Shown here piece after piece: positions 38,901 to 51,000 of a stretch of DNA of 64,000 nucleotides. The stretch is taken from NCBI GenBank assembly GCA_036850595.1, contig CM072152.1, positions 10,559,640 through 10,623,639 on the forward strand, in the 5' to 3' direction. The translations under genes were made by a program, and so were the position numbers. Source of the stretch: Rhyacichthys aspro. Its lineage: Eukaryota > Chordata > Actinopteri > Gobiiformes > Rhyacichthyidae. Position 1 is the first letter of the stretch; each line of letters opens with the position of its first letter. The notes beneath the pieces were generated by a model. It saw only the letters and a program-made list of their open reading frames with translations. It was not told the origin of the DNA and did no database searches.

Positions 38901-41662
38901 GTGAGTTCCAAACAGGTTGTGTATGTTTCACACAAAGGTTGTTTTCAAGGCTGGCTTCCAAGCTACATCATCTGTGGCATGCTTATACATTCAACCTTGG
39001 CACGACTACACTGAACATGAACAGACCTGTGGATGCATGAGACATGGCACTTGAAGAGTTGGTTCTTTGCCCAGAAGAGTCTCTCTCTGTTGATGGCACA
39101 GGGTCACTTGCACAGCACATTTTTACACTTCCAAGGTGGCTCATAGGGAGAAGCTATAGGGTGGAACTTTGAGCGCATGCGTGATCCAACAGCGTTTTGT
39201 TAATAATTACGCACTGATGATGAGCCAAGTGGGATGAGACAAGAACGCAGTGTCTTAATGCTTAAAAAGTCTACGTAGTGTGTAGCAGCTGCGTTTGCCT
39301 GTACCTGGTGGTGTATCTACTCAGGTGTCACAGATGCTTGGTTCCAGGCCAAAAGAGTGTGCAGGCATTATTGTTACCTTTCCCAAGAAGGCTATGTTTT
39401 CATTATTGTTTGTCTGTTTGCACAAGAAGTTCTTATAACTTGTTGGAAGGCAAGCGCATGGATCACAGGTGAAAGGAGAGGATCTGAATAACATTAGATT
39501 TTTGGCAGGTTGATTCATCTGAGTACTGTTTACAACTGTGAGGGCTAATCAAATTTTTGTAGCTTCAAACTACAAATGGAGGTGTGTGGAGTGCTCTTAA
39601 ACTTAAGCAATATCCCAGCCAGGGCCCTTCTTTTGTTTTCTATCTTGGAATCTGAAACGTCGAATAAAGTGCCTCTGGACGCAATTTGAAAGGACATACA
39701 ACCAAACAAAGTATCACATAAAGCCTGCAGATTTAGATTGATTAGTCAAAGTAACTAATGAGTGTAATATAAACATAAAATCCCCCAAAAGTCAAAGTAC
39801 ATACATTCTCTGTAACCAGACTGCATCCCAGGACAAAGGTTGGTGTACTATTTGTGCATAATTCATTGGGCAGACTAATTTTAAGAGAAATGTAGCCCAT
39901 GCAGAGCTAATAAGGGAACAGCACTGAATACAGACTGGATATTGTGTGATCGCTGGATGCTTTGTAAAACTTACCATAATGAGACTAAGATTTTATTTTC
40001 TTTGAGCTGGAAAACTAGAGGCTGTAATGATATTCGAATTGGAAACAGAGAGCTCCTTAAGCATGTGGGCAAATGAAAACCACATTGATTTGGTGATTAA
40101 CTGTGTGTGTACAATGAGAATAGATTTCCTTCGCTGGCTCATTGAATCAACCAGATGCACTTCCTGGAATCTCAGTGGAGTTGTAAGAAAGAAAGACATA
40201 TCAGGAGACACTACACCCACAGAATTTGGATCCATTAATCAGACTGAATGAATATGCAACAGGGGCTGCTGGGATTTAGCCCACTGCATGTCTGGTAACC
40301 AGACTGACATCCTGCAGCAATACCCTCTGAAAGAATAGAGCCAGCTTCAATGGACTGAGATGTGAGCAGCAGGACGACTATGTGTTGCCACTCCCCTTTA
40401 TCTGTCCTTCACACTTTGCCAGCCCTCCTCGGTGTTGCTAATGTTTGAATATTAAAAGTACCGGCCAAACGTTGGGCAACATGTTTAGTGTGGAGCTTTT
40501 AGGCGTTATGAATATGTATGAACAGGGATAGAATCATCTGTGGGTTGGTTGCAATAACTAGCCTTCTACTAAGTGAACATCTTGTATCATAACTCATATG
40601 ATTACAGTTTATATTTAGTTTAATTCAACTTAAATCAAACCTCCAGGCCTCATGTGCACACCATGCTTCTGCAGATGCCACTGACCTTCGTGCCCCTAAT
40701 GTGTTAGTTGTCCAGACAGATAAGTCATTCTACATCAGTTTCCATGTGTTGTAGGGATCCGGATGCAATGTAGAGTGGGACACTGTGCAATTATAAATAA
40801 TAGATATGGCTTTAATTTTTGGCATCAGTGAAGGCATGCAGCATAAACCAGGTTAGGTTTTTTATAAATGCGTCGTCCAATAAGGACTGGTTCCCTTGTG
40901 TGGTTTGAGGAATGCTCCTTCTGAGCCTCAGGGCTTTTCTGTGTTGAGAACTCTTAAACCTTGTGTTATTGAAAACACCACCATCTTCCCAGTGCCTCCG
41001 GTGTCTGCAGCGCCACTTTCCATGTAAATCACAGTGGATTACATTCGAAGTGACTCAAAGAGAAGATCAATATGCTCGTGTTGTCCTCCTCACAACTGTC
41101 TCACAACATGGCTTCTCCAGGAAAAAGTGACCTACTTAAAGTTGATGCACTTTGTGTTCCTTCACTCTTTGTGTGAGAATCTGGGGGTGGGCAAGTGCAC
41201 CTCATCTCCTGTGCATTTGTGCTTTGTGTGCAGTCACGAACTGGCACAGTGTTTAACTCAGGCCTCTAAGGGACGAACAACACATCAGATAAGCAGTGTC
41301 AGAGCCATCAAAAACACACATTTTTTTCTGTCTTTACCTCAAAAACAAAAAATAATAATTACATAAATTTTGGGCTAATTTTTTTACACTTTAGTAGCAA
41401 ATCACTTCTTGAGTTTGCAAATTTTATCAGAAGTCTAGTAGAAACAGGGTTCTTTTTAATATTTTACCGACAGGGAATAACATTAACATTAATAACGTTA
41501 TTTTATAATGCAATTCTAGGGAACAAATGTTGACCAGAACAACATTGTGAGTTCTTCATTTATATGAAGTTTTGGTGCACAAAAACAGCATGCAACTAAA
41601 AATGTGCTCTGTGTTGACACGCTTTGAACAGCTTCAAAATGTCTCTTCAAATTAAATGAACG
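29912..41662. other. intronic stretch with no gene seen
   Basis: Unremarkable intronic DNA with only chance reading frames and short A or T runs. The one promoter-like motif cluster (38389-38430) is listed separately. Confidence 0.45.
38389..38430. promoter_or_regulatory. CCAAT / ETS / inverted CCAAT cluster
   Basis: Within 42 bases lie CCAAT at 38389-38393, a full-consensus ETS site ACCGGAAGTG at 38409-38418, and ATTGG (inverted CCAAT) at 38426-38430. This combination is typical of vertebrate housekeeping promoters bound by NF-Y and GABPA/ELK-type factors. There is no CpG island, and I see no exon next to it, so it may be an enhancer, a repeat-derived site or chance. Confidence 0.25.
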
Positions 41663-42085
41663 TGTTTTATTTACGGGGTGCACGGTAGCGGAGTGGTTAG
41701 CGCTCCTGCTTCACAGCAAGAAGGTCGTGAGTACGAATCCCGGCCGACCCATTGGCCGATTGTAGCCAACCCAAACATCATTGGCTAACTCTGGTCTTTC
41801 TGTGAGGAGTCTGCATGTCCTCCCCGTGTCACCGTGGGTTCTCTCCGGGATCTCCGGCTTCCTCCCACCACCCAAAGACATGCATGTATAGGTGAATTGG
41901 TGACTCTGAAGTGCCCCTAGTGGATGTATGTGAGAGTGAATGGTTGTCTGTCAATGTCTGCGTCTAAGTGTCAGCCCTGCGACGAACTGGCCACTGTCCA
42001 AAGCTGCTGGGATAGGCTCCAGCCACCCGCAACCCCACAAAGTGGGACAAGCGGTAGAAAATGAATGAATTAATGTTTTATTTAC
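41663..42085 (+). mobile_element. tRNA-headed SINE with 12-bp target duplication
   Basis: The element body spans 41675-42073 (399 bp) and is flanked by identical 12-base direct repeats tgttttatttac at 41663-41674 and 42074-42085. The head is tRNA-like: an A-box-like tagcggagtgg at 41686-41696 and a B-box-like gtacgaatcc at 41731-41740, one base off the usual GTTCGAATC. The body contains segments widely repeated in fish genomes (the ctccggcttcctcccacc region near 41852, and the final ataggctccagcc region near 42012), and the 3' end is an atgaatgaat tail. It resembles V-SINE-type elements mobilised by L2-like LINEs; the exact family is uncertain. The perfect duplication implies a fairly recent insertion. 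Confidence 0.88.
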
Positions 42086-45000
42086 ACCAAACTTGTATCG
42101 AGAACTTTTTCTGTCAAAACACTGACATAACAAACATAAGTGATGCTCTTATGTCTAACCAGAGTCTGCTGATTCTGATCTTTGTCATCATCTTTGCAGC
42201 ACATCCTGAGCTGCAGAGTGGAGCAGCAGAGTGCAGGTGACAGTAGCACACATTATGCTTCCTGACAGCTGAGACATAATGCAGCATGAGGGACAGTAAT
42301 GTCACCAAAATGACATGTACTGAGCTGCATAAGACAAAGTACTCCTCTATATAAACCTGAGCTCACATTATACACACAGGTATCTATCACTGCTGCAGAG
42401 GGTGTTTATTACAACAGATGGAGAGGGTCCCCATAGACATCTGCTATAGGGAGTAAAGAGCGTGCACTGTGTGAAATCCAACGTTTCCTCAGGCTTTGAT
42501 GAATCAGACTCTGAAGAACGTGTTGGTCAACTCGGAGACAACAAGCCGTAACACTGGCCAGCCTGCATTGTGACCACTACAGAGACAGTGAGTCATCCAT
42601 TCACTTTACATATCACCACATACCGGGAACAGGTTTCTCTAATGAATGCATGGCTGAACACTTCTTGGTATAGGCGAGGGTAGTCTGCGCTCTGAGAAAC
42701 TGATATTTTTTTCTTAAAGAATGAGTATTACAATGGAATGCTGCAAAAAAGTTTGTTGGTTACAGACACAGATGCAAGAAAACCAAAAGTCAAGTTTTTA
42801 AAAGTGTGGTTGTATTCATTCCAGTTTAATGGCATTAACGGACATTGGTTATTTGCTTTTTTTTATTAACAAGAAAAGTCTTTGCCTCAGTACTGTATTA
42901 ATATAAAGATGTAGGCAACACTAAACACCTATTTGCAGTATTTGACCTCATAACGTTCATTTGTTTCAACATCTCAGCGGTTTAATTGAGAGTGATTTGT
43001 GGGCTTTGTGTCTTGATAATTACTGATTTGCTTATACGTCATCAGCTTTTTTTACATCATCAATGAAAAGTTTACTTTATTAAGAACACTTGAGGCTGGT
43101 ATGCTCTGCAGCTGTTTGTTCAGGGACACTATACATTATTCCTTTTTCCAGACTTTCACACAGTATATATCTCTTTCTGTCAGCCCACAGGAGACATTAT
43201 TCCACTAATGTGATGTTTGGAGCTTGTACGTCGAGTTAAGGTAGATATAACCTCTGGCCAAATGTCAGTTGACCTTAAAGTCTTTGTGCAACCTTTGTCA
43301 TTCCCTCTGGTTAGACTGTCAAAATAATAAAACTGCACCTATAGCTGTGAGTGTTTGGCGGCAAATTTGTGAATTTTCAGGGTTCGTTGCTTGTTAGTTA
43401 TGAGGTGAGAGCAAGAGGTGCCGTTCCAGTTCAACCATGGCAGAACTTGTCGTCTCTTTTGTACGTGCGCTTAGTACAAATAGACACTACGCATTTTGTT
43501 CTTGTCATTTCTCCATTTGTAGAAGACATTCAGCAAAAAAGTAATGGAGTCCCCACGGAGACAGACAGCCGATATGGCTCTCCTGTGGGGAGAGTTGTAC
43601 TGGAAGGATAATGTCACGGACCAGCGCGCACAGAGAGAGGACGGGGCGGGCCCAGATCGACATTAGGGGAAATGAGAAGCTGTGCGGATAGAGCCAAGCT
43701 GCAGGTAGCAATCACATAAAAAGAAGACGAGTATGGAGCATCAGTGCGTGTTGTACATTCACACAGAGTCACAATCACACCACCTCTATTTTTTTACCTG
43801 TCAAATCCCCTGCAGTGGTAAGGCGGCAAGTATTAAATTAACAGCAACTGTCAGAGTCACATGCTGTCAGACTCACACAAAGTGCTCATTGTGCAAAATT
43901 AGACTGTTGAAAAAACCCACAAAAAAACTAAAAACCATCAGAGTGTCGGACGGATATGCTGTTGTATTACAACCTGCACATATAGTCTACTCTAATTATT
44001 AGTATTGGTATAAGGATAGCTTAAGGTAGGTTTTGTCAGACAGGAAGTGAACAGTTTGTCCTTGGTGATGTTGCATGAAAAGCACAACCAAACAGTAGCA
44101 AGCTTAAAGGTTTGATTGACTTTCTAAAAGGGCATATTGTCAAGGCTTGTCAACTGGGTCAGAGCATCTCCACAACAGCAACATTTATGGGCTGTTCCTG
44201 ATGCACAGCTGTCAGTACACAAATTTGTGTACTACATTTCTGATCAAAACAATGTCCTTTTTCAACAAAGGAGACCTGCTATATTGAGCGAATATACAAA
44301 CCTTTTTAAACTAACGCTTGAAAGAGTTATTCTTTCAACTGTCATTCATGCCACAGTGTTCAATTATTGCCTTCTATATGCTCGATTCACCACTGCTCTC
44401 CGTTCCTCTTGTCTCTATTTTTGTCATTTTTATGCAAGCCCTGGATCCACTTTAGGATCGTTCGTTGAGTGAGGAAAAGGGTGGGTGACAGGCGAGCAGG
44501 GAAGCTTTGATGACAAGATTCAGCGCTCCTCTCACACCCTTTGCATGTGTGGTGTGGGTGTACGCCTATGTTTCTGTGCATGTTTATTAGTCCCAGGAGA
44601 GACCTTGCAGTAGCTCCATACCTCCCAGGGAACACACAGGAAAAACGGGGGTGGCGTGCAGGTACTTGTTCTCTCCAGATGGAAAAACATTGCTCTACAG
44701 GTGACGTGCGCACACACAACCACACTCCGCTGTACTATAGTGGCAGTTAGAGATGTATGAATAAGTAGGTCATGCATCCTGAGTGAGAAAATAGAAAAGC
44801 GGATTCACATTTAACTTAAGTCACAGAATATCAGTTGGATTTCTATCCACACGCGAGACATGTTTTTCAATTACCGCAAAGATGGAGATGCACACCGTCG
44901 TTCAGTTTCGAGGCTTTGCTGATGATTGTGTAGAGATAAACGCAGATACGCACCACATTGCCGTGTTGTTTTGTGTGTCAGCTGAACGAGGCTTCTGTCC

Positions 45001-48000
45001 TGACCAATGGTTGGAGCTTTTATTTTGGTTTTAAAGGGTGATGGATCCTCCTCGGCTGCAAGAGGGAGCGGGTGAAGCTCGTGTTTTACATGAAATGAGC
45101 TCAATGAATATTTGTGAGTCTGCGTGGCAAGAGAGGAGCTAGACAGACAAGGACAGCATAACACTTAAATGCTCCTTTTATGTTTTACTGAGACATTATT
45201 GCCAGTGTTTCCTCTTTTCACAGGTTATATTCAAGACAGAGAACAGAGAATTCTTGGCTTTAAAATTTCCATTTTGGTCTGACATTTAAACAACGGTAGC
45301 AATAAAGTTTGTTCATTTCAGATGTCCGTCAAGGCTTACATAACCACTTTATAATGCAATAATAGTTATATAATGCAATCGGAACTGTCTGGACTGGTTT
45401 ACCTTGCATTTGCTCTCATAATACCACAATGTGTAAATACGCAAAAGCATTCACTTAGGTTTAAAGGAGCAAAGTCAAGTTTTGTCGATGATAAAACTTT
45501 TTATGTACAAAAAATACCCTCAAAAACACTATTTTCTTCTGACTAAACTATATATTTTTTTACTTTATTTGATAACTTGAGCAGTCAGCTGATTTCATTC
45601 ACTTCTCTGCTGTATTTCTGTTGCACTCTAAGCCAAGTGTACCTCAAGAACCTCATGTTTGGGTCTGGCGCTCTGTCTGTGGTCATTTAAATTTGCAGCC
45701 TGTGATCTACTTCTGACCACTTGGAGATCCAAAATGACTTTGTATGTGTTCTCAGTCTATTGGAGTAGCACTACTGAACTCAAGAGCTCAGTTTGGAGTA
45801 AACACCGACGGAGATACAAAGTATGTTCCTTATTAGCTGTAGCGTGGAGAACCTCCTTTGTCTCTACAATGACAATGCGGTGCTTCCTTGTCAAACAGTT
45901 TGTAATATTGTTGGAAACTGCCTTGAGGCACTGCTGAAAATATTCTGTGGGATTTCTTCTGTTAACTTCTCCCAGCAGCTATATTCTGAAGTAACAGGAG
46001 CCAGTGTGTATTGACACTTAACTGAAGCAAAACGGCACTTACCTTTGAATAAATTGGACATGGATTTTCAAAGTGTGTGCATTTATTTTAGCAGAGGCAT
46101 AGATTTCATTTGAAAAAAGCATTTGGCAGAGAAATCTCATAACAGAATGGATTTCGGACGGGTAAAGATGAAGTATCAATAAAAGAGGCCCAGTAGCGTG
46201 CATTCTTTTTACCCTGCTATGTCTGTGATGTGCAAAGAATATTCACACATTCTTTCTTGAGGTAGCATCAGGTTTTTATTTCCTTTTAGCAGACCCTTTA
46301 TGACTAAACACTGTCAGTTTATGTGGATACACAGTTATTTCTCTCCGTAAAATGACATTTACTTTACGTCATATGCATATACTACTCATTCTAATTGACC
46401 AAAACATCACCGTGTCGAGGGAAGTGTTTGTTACTCTGATCAGTCATACAAAATTGCTGTTTTGCCTTTTGTTTAGTGAAATCTGTTGCATTAACGAGAA
46501 TACATTACTTGCACTCTTTTAATTCCTCCCAAATCCACTCACATTGTTATTATGTCCCTTTTGTTTGTGCTGGCTTCTCACCGAGTTACAAAAATGTTGT
46601 TTTGAGCTTGTCGATACCTTCACTGTGAGCAAGATCAACTCATTCTTTACATGCAGAGAAATTGCTTCTGCATCAGTTTATATCTCACCGGTCTTCTGAG
46701 TTCTTGGGCAGGTAATTGATTGAAAGCCTGCCGCGCCAGACACAATACTGCATGCCTGCAAAATGTGTCTTGTTTTATGCCAAAACAACAGTCCAGACAC
46801 AGCATCTTTTATTGTTATTGCTCAGTATCCGGAGCATGAAACCCTTCTTGTTATAGTGACTTGCCAGAAGCCACACTGTCAAATGGCTGTTGTTCCACTG
46901 CAAAGAAAATGTCATGTGGAAGGTTCAGGGTGAGGGTCCTGCCCATTTTAGCCAGTATCATCCAGTTATCACCTTATTCGCTTTTAAAGGTCACTTCTCT
47001 TACAAATCCCCTCATACATATTCATCCTTTATCATCACGGAGGCTTTGCTGAGCGAGGGTTTAAGTCCTGCTTTTATCCCCTCATTCCTCCCCATTAACT
47101 GCAAGAAACTGCCCTTTACAGCTGATCCTAGGTCTCTTTCTCGCTTCTGCCAGGTGACTCCATTGATACCTCTTTTTATCTGAAGAGATTTGGATCAGAT
47201 TTTGAACCAAATTTGACAGTTTTTATAAAGATTTTTTTTAGGTTTTCACCCACTAAAGAACTCTGCAGCTGCATGTCTGCAAACATGGCACTGTTACATT
47301 TATTTATGTGTCTTGTGTGAATAAAATCTACATGAAGATGTATGATAAATGTGTGATCTCACAACATGGCAGCATGCCCCATCACTCAGAGTTACATTGT
47401 GGATTATCTGGTGAAGCGTGTGAACTGTATGTGAGGTGGTATCATTCTGAGTCTCTGTAATTGTTGCTGAAGTTACACAGCTGGAATCAGTATGCAGCTT
47501 TCATGTGTTGCACCTGACTTACAAATGTCTGGCATCTCAAAAATATATTTAAGATAGATAGTGTTTTGAAGAAACGATTGCTTGAAGGGTGAGCATGTGA
47601 AATGACGCAACCCTAATCTACTGAGGCTCTACAGCAATCGAAATTGAGTTATTAGAAGGTTTCCACCAGCCCAAACTTGATGTAATAGGTAGACTTCTGC
47701 AATGTGGATTTTATTTGAGACTATGAAGACTTGATTTGGAGGTAGACTAAATAATTAACTTTAGCTTGTAACATTAGATAGGCATGACTACATCTAAGAA
47801 TTATCTATCTCACTGACATAGTACCCTCAGCTGGACAGAAACCTCCAAAAAACCTTCCTTGGTATATGGAGAGAATACGTGTGTGATGCGCTCTACAACA
47901 CTACGCATTAAATAAAGAACACAGGTCAATACACTGGACCCTAGCAGAGTCATATTTGTACAAAATACACTAAAAGGCCCTACTGTTTTCTAAAACATGC

Positions 48001-51000
48001 TCTTTCTTCCAAACTTACCATCTTAAACATCTCTACTTGTAAATAAAGATGGCGCCACTTCAAGCTTGACACCACAAAGAAAAAAAAGGACCAAAACGGA
48101 TCCTAGTAAGAATGTACCTAAATGAACTATGTTGTTTTTTTGTTTTTTTTAAATATATAATTATTATAAAATTATAGATGACCCTTGCACTCAGAAAGAT
48201 GTTTCGAGAAGGTGATCTTCTCAAACTCTTCTTCCTGCTCTGAACATGACTTCACTTCCAGCAAACTTCCCTCTAATTAGTAACTAATACAATATGGATG
48301 ACTCTCAAATGGACCTGTGGAATAATTACCACTGCAGTTTACTCTGTCAGCCCGGAGTGCAGAGATACTTTCAGTTTACCTGTCCCCGTCTGTGCACATA
48401 TCATCCAAATCTACTGTTAAAGATCAATATCTTCACCCATATCCGGCACTGCCCAGCTCATTAAAAGCACCCTGCACTCAAACCACAGGCAAGAACAGAA
48501 CAGTAGTGGATAATCTCATGAAAAATGTAGAGAGCCGCAGCCTTATCTCTGGGGCTGTGCGTGCTGGGCTGGTTTGTGTGTAGCTCCAGTCCTTTGATGT
48601 AGTCCATTGATCTCCCCACACTGACACGTTCTCCCGGGCCCACGGCTGCACCAGCCCGAGGGGTGATTAGCCTTATTAGTGTAATGGAGGGAGCTAAAGG
48701 CCTTTAGAGGTGCAAAGTGAAAGCGGAGGGAGAGAGGGAAAGAGGATGTTTGGCCGATTGCGTAAGACGATGATGGAGCCCTAACTTTTTTTGTAATCAA
48801 CATAAAGGTGAAAGAGAGATGCTAGCCACTGAGCTGGGTTAAAAGGCAGCATTGCAGATCTCTAGTGTACTGGATGTTGATTTACCAGTGTTTTGCCGGA
48901 CAGTGAGTTACTGTTGAATACAGAATTGGTTTTGACTTTCAAAGCGGGGTTATCAGGGGAAATTTGGCCACATTTCTGATATGCTGAAAACGATGATAAA
49001 CTCAGTGGGGTAAGTGTGGGTTTTGGCTTATAGGTAGCAGCTGGTGGTGCTCAGGGCAGCATGTTACAGAGGAGATCATTTAATGTGTGGAGATAGGTCA
49101 CCAGCAGGAAACCCAATGAGTGACAGCAGCCGCTCCATAGGGGCTTTGTTGGCAGGTTAGAATTTCGTTAAGGTGTGTCGACTTGAATAAATATATGGAA
49201 AAGGGGCTTTTCTACAGCCACATAAAGGACCTGACCTCGGAAAAGATATAAATGTGGTCAGTGGGGAGAGATTTTAGATTTGAACTGTCAACCTTACATA
49301 AGATTATTGAATTAACAAGAATCCAAGCAGTTGTCACAGGAGAATACGACTTAGTTTTGTGTCAACAGCTGGTGTCTTTGCCAACCGCAGTGACAAAAAT
49401 GCTTCGCAATCAAAAAAGCATTTTTCTCAAAGAGTAAGCTTATATATAATCTGTTGACGAGGCACCTACTCCTTCCAGTATGGATTATCGCTCTGTTTGG
49501 TGCTCTTGAGGACCGTGACGTTACAAACACTGTATTTTAAACGCTCTGTGGAATCTGGACAAGGCACAACCAGAGGAATCAAGATGGCCTCTGTTTGATG
49601 TTTGCTCTAACCTTACTCTCACTCAAGCCTAACCCATCCTTTCTTATGACTTTACCAACAACGACGAACATGATTTACAATGATGCATTCCAGACGGTTC
49701 AGCCAGTGTTGCATGTAGTGAATTCCATTAAAGTGCTTTAGTTAAAGGCAGGCTGAGTGGTCAATACCCAAGCTTTCCAAATGCTCAGCCAGAAAAAAAA
49801 AAAAAATATATCTGCATCAGTCCAAAACAAGGTCACAGTGGAGGCCGCAGTGGGGGGAGGGACTTTAAATCTTAATAAAACCCAAGGCAGTGAGAGCAGA
49901 CCATGAAGAGTCCTGTTGTCCTCTACTACTTCCTCCTGCTGTCACCCCTTCCTCTTCTTTCTTCATCCATGTTTCTGGCAGCTGCTTCAGGCTTTGCTGC
50001 ATCTATGTGTGTGTGTGTGTGTGTGTGCATGCGCCATGTCCAATGACTGGACGTGGCCGAGGCTCAGCGCCAGGAGCAGGAGAGCAGCGAGCAGCCGAGG
50101 AACTGGGCTCGCGTCTGTCAAAGTGAAACGGGCTGCCACTTACACCTTCATCTTCTCACCAGAGTCAGCCTCCAGCACGAGCTCACAGTTTGCTGCCACC
50201 TCTGTCTTTACGTATGAAGACTGTGAATTTTAAGCTGCAGGTTCTGTACTGTTGCAAATGTCAGAACTGTGATATATGTATAAATAAAAAAAGAGAATGT
50301 TTGGTTCACTATCAATATGTGTTGTTAAAGTAGGATGAAGTTTAGATTTAAATAATAATCATCCAAACTTGCCTCTGTGGTCCAGGACATCTACACTTTG
50401 TGATCTTTTTATTCACTTGACAGATTGTGGAGGGAACATTAAGAGATATCTTTAATCACATCATATTCCCACATCTCATTACTCAGCAAATTGGGCTTGC
50501 TGAGGAACTTCTAACGCACTCGTCTTTAGCATTAAAGCACAATATGTCACACCAGAGCCTGTGCATCTGCTGGCTCTCACAGATGAAATGTTTTTTAAGG
50601 AGTTACATATGAACACCAGATTTGCTGAGTAGAATTTCTTAGAAAAAAAAGCCTTTTCTGGACACTTAAAGATGGTTTATTTACCCACACGAGACACATT
50701 TCTGTCTATCTGTGAGGCTTGTTCTCACATAGCCTCATGTTCACAGATGATGACACACTGCTAGGATAAACAAGTCTTCTCTCAGTTGTATTCACTCTCC
50801 CTCTGCATCCAGTCATGGCCTGCCTCCACACACGCTCCTCTTGTCGCCCATGTTGCTTTATCACCAATAGAGCGTGAAGAGAGACCTTTTTCTAATGAAC
50901 ACCGTAAACATTAAGCAGAGTGGCAGTATGTCTTTGCTGGGGACCTTTTCTTTCTCCAGCAGGCTGTCGGCGTGTCGCTGTGTCACACCTTAGTAATCTC

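Noticed and set aside
41675..41750. Possible tRNA gene
   Set aside because: Only box-like motifs are present, with no full cloverleaf apparent; it is the head of the SINE flanked by a target duplication.
49890..50233. Two overlapping frames of 78 and 105 codons around the TG run
   Set aside because: Their starts are non-ATG, and part of the translation is the TG microsatellite read as Cys-Val; no domain is recognised.
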